From an uncultured Collinsella sp. (GTDB lineage: Bacteria > Actinomycetota > Coriobacteriia > Coriobacteriales > Coriobacteriaceae): a DNA stretch of 26,111 nt. Below, one piece after another: positions 20,350 through 26,111 of the stretch. The position numbers and the translations under genes are program-made. The stretch is taken from assembly GCA_900551205.1 (NCBI GenBank), contig URUW01000002.1, positions 1 to 26,111 on the forward strand. The letters are read 5' to 3'. The first letter of the stretch is position 1; each line of letters opens with the position of its first letter. The notes beneath the pieces were generated by a model. The model did no database searches and was not told the DNA's origin. It worked only from the letters and a program-made list of their open reading frames with translations.

Positions 20350-21612
20350 GTGCAAAATACCAAGCAAAAGTCGGGCACCAAGCAAAAGCTGACCATCGCG
20401 GCCATCTTTGGCGCTATGGGTCCCGGTCTGCTGGCGGCGCTTTCGGGCAATGACGCCGGCGGCATCGCCACGTATTCCAGCGCCGGTGCCAGCTATGGCT
20501 ACAAGATGCTGTGGATGCTTCCCGTCATGACCGTGCTGCTCATCGTGACGCAGGAGACCGCGGCGCGCTGCGGCTGCGTCACGGGCAAGGGCCTGGCATC
20601 GCTCATTCGCGAGCGCTTTGGCGTGCGCAGGAGCGTGCTGGCCATGGCGGCGCTGTTGATCGCCAACACGGCGGTGACCATCTCGGAGTTCGCGGGTATC
20701 GCGAGTGGCCTTGCTCTGTTTGGCGTGCCGGCGAGCATCTCGGTGCCGTTGGTGGCGCTGCTGGTGTGGATGCTTACCATGTCGGGTAGTTTCCAGCGCA
20801 TCGAGAAGATTTTGCTGCTGGTAAGCTGCGTGTTCGTGACCTACATCGTCGCCGCGTTTATGGCAGGCCCCAACTGGGGCGAGGTCGCGGTCGACCTGGT
20901 CGTGCCCAACATTCAAAATGACCCCAGCTACGTGTCGCTCGTGGTCGCAACGATCGGTACCACCATCGCGCCGTGGATGATTTTCTTGGCGCAGAACAAC
21001 GTGGTCGATAAGAACGCGGGCGAGGACGATATCGTGCTGCAGCGCATCGATACCGTGAGCGGCTCGCTTGCTGCCGATGTCATTGCCGGCTTTATTATCA
21101 TCACGACCGGTACGGTGTTGTTCCCGGCGGGTATTCAGATTAGCGATGCCGCCGATGCTGCCCGCGCGCTGGAGCCTATTGCGGGTCAGTGGTCCACGGT
21201 ACTGTTTGCCTCGGGCCTGGTCGCGGCGAGCTTCTTGGCCGCCTGCGTGCTGCCGGGCGTTACGTCGAGCGCTATCTGCGAGGCATTTGGCTGGGAGCGC
21301 GGTGCCGATCGCAGCTGGGACGAGGCCCCGGTCTATCGCGGCATCATTACGGCCATCATCGGCATCTCTGCCGTGCTGGTGCTTATGCCCGGCGTCGATC
21401 TGTTCCAGATTATGATGACCTCGCAGGTCATCAATGGCGTGCTGCTGCCCGTGGTTCTGGTGTTCCAGGTGGTTATTGCCGCTGACCGTCACATTATGGG
21501 CACTAACCGCAACGGCCGCGTGTGGAATGTGCTCACTTGGGCGACTATCGGTGTGATTACGGTGCTGACGGTCGTCATGTTTGTTCTGCAGGCGATGGGT
21601 TACAGCGCTTAG
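20350..21612 (+). CDS. NRAMP-family divalent metal transporter, probable Mg2+ type (NRMT)
   Basis: This 420-residue membrane carrier has about eleven helices. Helix 1 carries GPGLLAALSGNDAGGIA, where the canonical NRAMP metal-site motif DPGN is DAGG (D35, G38). Helix 6 carries GTTIAPWMIFLAQNN, where the canonical MPH is APW (A207-P208-W209). Loss of the metal-binding Met and Asn is the hallmark of NRAMP-related magnesium transporters, whose structural example comes from Eggerthella lenta in the same class. Mg2+ uptake is therefore more likely than Mn2+ uptake; this is a family inference. The GTG at 20350 is preceded by AGGTGG about 4 nt upstream, next to the stop codon of the MgtE-like gene, so translation is coupled. 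A hairpin terminator follows the gene. Confidence 0.9.
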   Translation: MQNTKQKSGTKQKLTIAAIFGAMGPGLLAALSGNDAGGIATYSSAGASYGYKMLWMLPVMTVLLIVTQETAARCGCVTGKGLASLIRERFGVRRSVLAMAALLIANTAVTISEFAGIASGLALFGVPASISVPLVALLVWMLTMSGSFQRIEKILLLVSCVFVTYIVAAFMAGPNWGEVAVDLVVPNIQNDPSYVSLVVATIGTTIAPWMIFLAQNNVVDKNAGEDDIVLQRIDTVSGSLAADVIAGFIIITTGTVLFPAGIQISDAADAARALEPIAGQWSTVLFASGLVAASFLAACVLPGVTSSAICEAFGWERGADRSWDEAPVYRGIITAIIGISAVLVLMPGVDLFQIMMTSQVINGVLLPVVLVFQVVIAADRHIMGTNRNGRVWNVLTWATIGVITVLTVVMFVLQAMGYSA

Positions 21613-21631
21613 CGCCTCTTTTGGGTTTCGA

Positions 21632-21664
21632 GCGGCCGCTGCCATGGGCCGCGGCCTCTTTTTT
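21632..21664 (+). terminator. Rho-independent terminator after the NRAMP gene
   Basis: GCGGCC (21632-21637) pairs with GGCCGC (21647-21652), and alternative pairing with the following GGC is possible. The hairpin ends in CTCTTTTTT about 20 bp after the stop codon, closing the MgtE-like/NRAMP operon. Confidence 0.75.
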
Positions 21665-21694
21665 GCCCGCTATAGGGGGTTAGTTATATGGCAG

Positions 21695-21922
21695 TGGACA
21701 AAAAATGCCAAATATGAGTACTGTTGCTAAGTGAATAGCATTTACATCCAAGAAGATAATGGACATAGCCGATAGTATGTTCATTAAAATTGGCTCCAAT
21801 ATGTCTTAAACCAGTCAGGTTGGCTGCTTTAGGGGGTTGTAGGGGTCGCTCGGACGTCATTTTGGGTGGTTTTGCCTGCTACTAAAATGGTAACAGTACT
21901 CAAATTTGCCCCTTTTTGTCCA
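21695..21922. repeat. 228-bp element with 34-bp imperfect inverted ends
   Basis: Left arm 21695-21728 and right arm 21889-21922 are reverse complements with about six mismatches. Both share TGGACAAAAA at the outer end and TGAGTACTGTT at the inner end. The interior is A/T-rich on the left and G/T-rich on the right and has no coding potential. The form is that of a MITE or a large extragenic palindrome. Confidence 0.65.
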
Positions 21923-22097
21923 TGACCTCTTGGAGTCGGCTCGAAAAGAGTGATTTTGGGTTGTTTGCTGCGGGTGTGGGCTTGGAAACAACGTTCGGGG
22001 TGGCGAGGCGCCCAGAATTTGGTCGCAAGGAGGGCGTTCCTCGGCTGTGTCAGGAGTGTCCCTGGGTGCCGGCATATAAGGAACGTCCCTAACTGTC

Positions 22098-22130
22098 GGA
22101 GGGGGTGCCTGCCGTGGCGGGCACCCCTCC
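22098..22130 (-). terminator. Hairpin downstream of the acyltransferase gene
   Basis: GGAGGGGGTGCC (22098-22109) pairs with GGCACCCCTCC (22120-22130) with one bulged G. It begins 26 bp after the minus-strand stop codon of the acyltransferase gene. No U-tract follows on that strand, so termination is probable but not certain. Confidence 0.5.
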
Positions 22131-22155
22131 GGATGTGGGAAGTTTGCGCTGCAGG

Positions 22156-24372
22156 TTACTTGTCGGTACCCAGCTTGTGCGGCTTGAGAGCGAGCGCATT
22201 GACGAGCGCGTCGGTGGCAGACTTGACGGCCGCCGGCTGCGGATCGTTGACGTGATCCTCGGGATGCACGGGCAGGTCCTTCTTGACTGCATCGTGGATC
22301 AAGTTGAGGTACTCAGTCACGCCAGTGGTCGACAGGTGCGTGCCATCGCCATCGAACAGGTCGTTGCGATTGGCACTGTATCCGTACCAGTCGATAACGC
22401 GCACGTTCTTGTAGCGCGTAGCAGCGTTGGCGATGGCCTGGTTGGTAGAGCCAACCCACGGCTGCGGGCTGCGCGTGTTCACAAACACCACAATACGCTT
22501 ATCTCCTGCATCGGTCATGATGGCGTCGATCTGGTCGTCGGTTACCAAGCCGTTGGTGCCCAGTGCAAAGACCACGATCTTGCCGGCAAGGTTCTGTTGG
22601 AGATAGCCCTCAAATGTCGCGCGGCCCGCATCAAACTGGCGGCCCTTTTCGGCATCGATATGGCTGTGCGGGAACACGCCGTCAAAGGAATCAACGGCGC
22701 GCAGCGACACGGAGTCACCGATCATCAACAGGTCGTAGGAGCCATCGGGGAAGCCGTCGTTGTCCTTGTCGGTGTCGTCGGCCGCCTGTTGGTCTGTGGG
22801 CGCGGTGTTTTTGGCTTCCTTGTTGAGGACTTCGGCGCCCTCACCGCTCAGTGCGGAGGTCTCCGGCACAAAGATCAGGCCGCCCAGTGCAACGACCAAC
22901 ACGACAGCGCAGGCTGCGCAGACAGGGACGTGTGCGCGCACCCAGTTGGCGGGCGCGGTGGTGCCGTCGCGGAACTCGGATACGGTGCGCCCAAAGGCGC
23001 CCTTTCTAAACGGCGTCTCGATAAAGCGATATGAACATTCGGCTACGGCGACCACCAACAACACCTGCAAAATGTACTGCCACCACGGCGTATCGTTGAT
23101 GTTGGCGACCGGGTTCATGAGCAACAGTAGCGGATAGTGCCACAGGTAGATGCTGTACGAGCGCTTGCCAACCCACACGAGCGGCTCGGCGGACAGTGCG
23201 CGGGCAACCATTCCCTGGGGCTGCACGCAGGCCGCGATGACCATGAGCGTGAGGATGGAGCATAGCAGCGTGCCGCCGCGATACTGGAACGCGGTGTAGC
23301 CGTTGGTGAGCGCGACCATGGCGGCAAGGCCAACCAGACCCACGACGCCCAACACATCGATGGATGCGGGCGAGGACCAAAAGCGCACGAGGGCGCTCGG
23401 CTGTGCCGGGACGGTCTCGGCTGCGTTGTCGGCCTTCTCGCCAGGCTTGCCCTCGGCGTTCTTGCCGTGCTTGGCGGCGCCAGCCAGGCGATTGAGCCCC
23501 AAACGATGAGCGAGACGCACCGGCGCCAGGTCGCGATCGGGGATAAAGGCCATCCAGGCGCCCAGCAGCAGCGAGAAGACGCGGGTGTCGGTGCCGTAGT
23601 ACACGCGGCTGGGGTCGGCGGCGGGGTTATAGAGCACCATCATGGCGATGGCGGAGACAGCAGCCAGGCCCAGAACCATGCGGCGCGTGTCGGGCTTGCT
23701 CATGTGCATGGATACCATAGCGAGCAGCAGCGGGGGCCAAACCAGGTAGAACTGTTCCTCGATGGCGAGCGACCAAAAGTGCGTAAGCGGCGAGGGGTCG
23801 CCCAGGGCGTTGAAGTACGAGACGTCCTGCATAATCTGCCACCAGTTGTTAAAGAACAGCAGCGACGGCAGAATGTCGGGACGCATCTTGGTGAGCATCA
23901 CGTGGTTAAAGATGGTGCACAGCGCGCAGGTCACGAACACTACCGTTACCACGGCGGGGACCAGGCGACGGATGCGGCGGATCCAGAAGCTCTTGAGGTC
24001 GATGCGGCCGGTCTTAGCGACTTCGTTGAGTAGCAGGCGTGTGATCAGATAGCCCGAAAGCACAAAGAAGATCGTGACGCCAAGCAGGCCGCCCTGAGCC
24101 CACGTGAGGTTGAGGTGATAGAGCACCACCGCGACGACGGCAAGCGTGCGCAGGCCGTCGAGCGCAGGGATGTAGCGGGACTTGGGGCGAGCAGGCGTCT
24201 GCTCCGCGGCGGGAGTGTTGGCGCGGCCAGCGTTGTTGGCAGAAGCGCGATGGGGGCTCGCGGTGCGTCGCGGCTCGTTGGCACGGCGCTCGCCCTTCAC
24301 GCGTTCGTGCGGCGCCGGCTCGTTGCCCGTGCGGCGTCGACCGCGCGAGCCCGATTGCGAGAATTGTTCCAT
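22156..24372 (-). CDS. OatA-like acyltransferase-3 / SGNH fusion protein
   Basis: This 738-residue protein has a basic, probably cytoplasmic tail of about 65 residues. An acyltransferase-3 membrane domain follows (about 66-430, about ten helices) with LDGLRTLAVVAVVLYH, including D72, R75 and the conserved H86, and FWSLAIEEQFYLVWP. After an extra helix (about 485-505), an extracytoplasmic SGNH domain (about 545-738) has the nucleophile S554 in MIGDSVS, ALGTNG, and the DxxH pair D676/H679 in GDGTHLS. This layout matches OatA-type O-acetyltransferases, which acetylate peptidoglycan MurNAc and give lysozyme resistance. Other polysaccharides are possible acceptors. The ATG at 24372 has GGATGA about 9 nt upstream. 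The gene is monocistronic and divergent from the ribokinase gene. Confidence 0.9.
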   Translation of the reverse strand: MEQFSQSGSRGRRRTGNEPAPHERVKGERRANEPRRTASPHRASANNAGRANTPAAEQTPARPKSRYIPALDGLRTLAVVAVVLYHLNLTWAQGGLLGVTIFFVLSGYLITRLLLNEVAKTGRIDLKSFWIRRIRRLVPAVVTVVFVTCALCTIFNHVMLTKMRPDILPSLLFFNNWWQIMQDVSYFNALGDPSPLTHFWSLAIEEQFYLVWPPLLLAMVSMHMSKPDTRRMVLGLAAVSAIAMMVLYNPAADPSRVYYGTDTRVFSLLLGAWMAFIPDRDLAPVRLAHRLGLNRLAGAAKHGKNAEGKPGEKADNAAETVPAQPSALVRFWSSPASIDVLGVVGLVGLAAMVALTNGYTAFQYRGGTLLCSILTLMVIAACVQPQGMVARALSAEPLVWVGKRSYSIYLWHYPLLLLMNPVANINDTPWWQYILQVLLVVAVAECSYRFIETPFRKGAFGRTVSEFRDGTTAPANWVRAHVPVCAACAVVLVVALGGLIFVPETSALSGEGAEVLNKEAKNTAPTDQQAADDTDKDNDGFPDGSYDLLMIGDSVSLRAVDSFDGVFPHSHIDAEKGRQFDAGRATFEGYLQQNLAGKIVVFALGTNGLVTDDQIDAIMTDAGDKRIVVFVNTRSPQPWVGSTNQAIANAATRYKNVRVIDWYGYSANRNDLFDGDGTHLSTTGVTEYLNLIHDAVKKDLPVHPEDHVNDPQPAAVKSATDALVNALALKPHKLGTDK

Positions 24373-24411
24373 AAAACATCATCCAATGACGAGAATAATC
24401 AGCACGTATTC

Positions 24412-24417
24412 ATTGTA
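24412..24417 (-). promoter_or_regulatory. Putative -10 element for the acyltransferase gene
   Basis: TACAAT on the minus strand, about 40 nt before the ATG at 24372, predicts a leader of roughly 33 nt. No clear -35 hexamer is found at 16-19 bp spacing. Confidence 0.4.
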
Positions 24418-24559
24418 GCTGCCTGCCCCTGTGAATGCTTGCTGCTGGCGCAAGCTCAAGCGCGCGTCCACATCAAAGTGGACTAAAGTTATAGGGGGTG
24501 CGAGAGTGCACAATCGTTGGTCGACGGTGGGCGCAAAGCCTGAAGACGAGGAGGTTTCC

Positions 24560-25555
24560 ATGGCGGATCACAGCATCGTTGCGGTGTTCGGCAGCATGAA
24601 CATGGACCTTTCGGTGGCGTGCGAGCGCATGCCGCGCGCGGGCGAGACGGTCGATGGCAGCGGTTTTATCACCAACGCCGGCGGTAAGGGAGCCAATCAG
24701 GCCGTTGCCGCTGCGCGCATGGGTGCGCGCACGTGCATGATCGGCGCTGTTGGGCGCGATACCTTTGGCGATGCGCTTGTGGCAGGGCTCCAAGATGCCG
24801 GCGTGGGCGTTGAGTTCGTGACACGTCTCGACGACGTGGAGACCGGTACTGCGACTATCATTCGCTGTGAGAGCGACAACCGCATCGTGCTGTCGCCGGG
24901 CGCCAACCATGCGCTTGCGGGCGAGGACGTTGCCCGCGCACTGAGGCGCTTGGTGGCCGACGAGCTCGACGGCGATGCCAGCGAGATTGCCCCGGCTGCT
25001 GGCGGCGTCTTTATCGCCCAGGGCGAATGTGACCTTGCGGCGACGGCCGGGGCGCTTGCTTGCGCTCACGAGCTGGGGTTCTATACGATCTTTAACCCGG
25101 CGCCCGCCTGCGACCTGCCGGCAGGAGCGTGGCCAGCGGTCGACCTGGTCTGCCCCAACGAGACCGAGTGCCAGGTACTGACGGGCATTCTGCCCACGGA
25201 TGATGCGAGTTGCGTCGCCGCGCTCAATGCGCTGCTCGACAAGGGCGCCGGGGCTGCGGTCATCACGTTGGGCGGCGCCGGCTCGGTTACGCTCGGCGAT
25301 GGCGGTGAGCCGCTGCGCATGCCGGCGCTTTCGAGCGCGGTGGTCGATACGACGGCCGCGGGCGATACGTTTATCGGCGCGTTGGCGGCGGCTCGTCTGG
25401 AGGGCCTGCCGCTCTTTGAGTGCATGGCGGCGGGTGCTCGCGCCTCGGCGGTGACGGTGTCGCGCCTGGGCGCTCAGCAATCAATTCCCACGCGTGCGGA
25501 AGTCGAGCACAAGTTTGGTTTAGACGGTTTGGATGTAGACGGAGAAGCGGAGTAG
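24560..25555 (+). CDS. rbsK: Ribokinase (PfkB family)
   Basis: This 331-residue cytoplasmic sugar kinase converts ribose to ribose-5-phosphate with ATP. The N-terminal VFGSMNMDL strand and the glycine-rich substrate loop NAGGKGANQAVAAARMG (about 39-55) are ribokinase-like. NPAPACDLP and CPNETECQVLTG lie mid-protein. The PfkB second signature VVDTTAAGDTFIGAL contains the catalytic base D269. GSM(N)MDL and GGKGANQ favour ribokinase over fructokinase. The ATG at 24560 follows GAGGAGG with about 6 nt spacing. The frame is open back to 24431, but that extension lacks a ribosome-binding site and homology. The nucleoside hydrolase gene begins 4 bp after the stop, so the two form a nucleoside salvage operon. 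The symbol rests on family resemblance. Confidence 0.88.
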   Translation: MADHSIVAVFGSMNMDLSVACERMPRAGETVDGSGFITNAGGKGANQAVAAARMGARTCMIGAVGRDTFGDALVAGLQDAGVGVEFVTRLDDVETGTATIIRCESDNRIVLSPGANHALAGEDVARALRRLVADELDGDASEIAPAAGGVFIAQGECDLAATAGALACAHELGFYTIFNPAPACDLPAGAWPAVDLVCPNETECQVLTGILPTDDASCVAALNALLDKGAGAAVITLGGAGSVTLGDGGEPLRMPALSSAVVDTTAAGDTFIGALAAARLEGLPLFECMAAGARASAVTVSRLGAQQSIPTRAEVEHKFGLDGLDVDGEAE

Positions 25556-25559
25556 AACA

Positions 25560-26111
25560 ATGGCAACCAAGAAGCTGATCCTTGATCTGGATATGGGTGT
25601 GGATGATGCGATGGCGCTCGCCTATGCCATCGCGAGCCCCGAGGTGGAGCTCGTCGGCATCACCACGTGCTTTGGCAACGTGCGCGTCGAGCAGTCGGCG
25701 CACAACTGCTTGGCGGTGCTCGACCTGTTGGGTCGTCCCGAGGTGCCGGTGTACCTGGGCGCCGATCGTCCCATGAAGGCGACCGAACCCTACACGCCGC
25801 CGGCGTCCACCACGCTTATCCACGGCAAGAACGGCATCGGCGGCGCAAGCGTGCCCGCCTCGCCGTACGAGCCGGTGGGCGCGACGTCGGCCGACGGCAA
25901 TGCGGCGGTCGATTACCTGATTGATGCCGCGCGTACCTATGGTCCCGATCTGGTCTACGTTGCGACCGGCCCGCTCACCAATCTGGCGCTTGCCCTGGAG
26001 CGCGATGCGGCGGCGATGATGTCTATCGGCCGCGTGGTCGTGATGGGCGGCGCCCTTACCGTGCCCGGCAACGTGAGCGCGGGCGCCGAGGCCAACATGG
26101 CGGGCGACCCC
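25560..26111 (+). CDS. Nucleoside hydrolase, N-terminal part (cut by window end)
   Basis: 184 codons are present, and the frame is still open at the right edge. The protein begins with the calcium/ribose-binding block LILDLDMGVDDAMALAYAI. The usual DTDPGxDD is DLDMGVDD here, keeping all the aspartates but replacing Pro by Met. VGITTCFGNVRVEQS, VATGPLTNLALALE and VVMGGALTVPGNVS follow, all in the family order, and EANMAGDP lies where the family has the AExNxxxDP segment. The enzyme cleaves ribonucleosides into base and ribose. Ribose would then be used by the ribokinase encoded 4 bp upstream, strongly supporting a shared pathway. Substrate preference (uridine, inosine or other) cannot be told. 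GGAG about 15 nt upstream is the only ribosome-binding candidate, so coupling to the upstream gene is likely. Confidence 0.92.
   Translation, partial: MATKKLILDLDMGVDDAMALAYAIASPEVELVGITTCFGNVRVEQSAHNCLAVLDLLGRPEVPVYLGADRPMKATEPYTPPASTTLIHGKNGIGGASVPASPYEPVGATSADGNAAVDYLIDAARTYGPDLVYVATGPLTNLALALERDAAAMMSIGRVVVMGGALTVPGNVSAGAEANMAGDP

Larger units (their letters stand above)
21613..22155. other. 543-bp gene-free stretch between convergent genes
   Basis: After the NRAMP terminator the stretch holds a long inverted repeat (21695-21922), locally A/T-rich sequence, a few diverged GGGAC-type fragments around 22055-22090, and a hairpin at 22098-22130. No open frame with a ribosome-binding site or recognisable protein was found. 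The change in base composition relative to the flanking genes suggests inserted DNA. Confidence 0.6.

Noticed and set aside
20338..21645. Minus-strand open frame (435 codons) opposite the NRAMP gene, with others at 6775-8124 and 9763-11010
   Set aside because: All are His/Arg-rich shadows exactly covering real genes, with no ribosome-binding sites or domains.

Overview
The window looks like chromosomal DNA of a high-GC actinobacterium, most likely of the class Coriobacteriia and plausibly a Collinsella-like gut species. The reasons are the strong G/C third-position bias, the NRAMP-related magnesium-transporter signature (a type characterised in Eggerthella lenta), and abundant short palindromic intergenic repeats. 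The genus is inferred from memory of gene content and was not tested by a search. No rRNA, tRNA, CRISPR array, transposase gene or phage gene was seen.

Layout. 1-645 is a gene-free mosaic of nested inverted and direct repeats. 646-2408 (minus) is a two-component system (DesK/NarL-type kinase and LuxR-type regulator). Divergent from it, 2619-5946 encodes a three-gene ABC-2 exporter. 6191-9591 is a second exporter, a LolD-like ATPase plus a large FtsX permease. 9802-11007 is a DUF362/ferredoxin protein. 11259-12224 (minus) is a membrane-anchored alpha/beta hydrolase, divergent from a hemolysin-III family membrane protein (12411-13094). 13205-14578 is a CNNM/CorC-type CBS protein, followed by an unusual stand-alone protein resembling the N-terminal domain of cyanophycin synthetase (14603-15436). 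15573-16717 encodes a YtxH protein and a PRC-barrel protein. 16790-18168 is a NodB-fold (polysaccharide deacetylase) gene that appears broken by two frameshifts and has also lost its metal ligands. 18497-21612 is a pair made of a PRC-MgtE-like protein and an NRAMP-related magnesium transporter, behind a long structured leader. 22156-24372 (minus) is an OatA-like acyltransferase-SGNH protein. 24560 to the right edge is a ribokinase/nucleoside hydrolase salvage operon, cut by the window end.

How the genes fit together. The kinase-regulator pair probably controls the adjacent exporter, as in antimicrobial-peptide or cell-envelope stress modules. The CNNM protein, the MgtE-like protein and the NRMT-type carrier suggest a magnesium-homeostasis neighbourhood. 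The nucleoside hydrolase would release ribose for the ribokinase.

The most interesting signals are: (i) the NRAMP homologue with DPGN changed to DAGG and MPH changed to APW, paired with a non-canonical MgtE fusion; (ii) the roughly 200-nt leader of that pair, with a possible three-way junction, a 31-codon leader ORF, a decapeptide uORF and a Shine-Dalgarno site partly inside a hairpin; (iii) the orphan CphA-N-like protein; (iv) the catalytically degenerate and frameshifted NodB protein; and (v) several families of palindromic repeats, one of which begins right at or within about 10 bp of stop codons.
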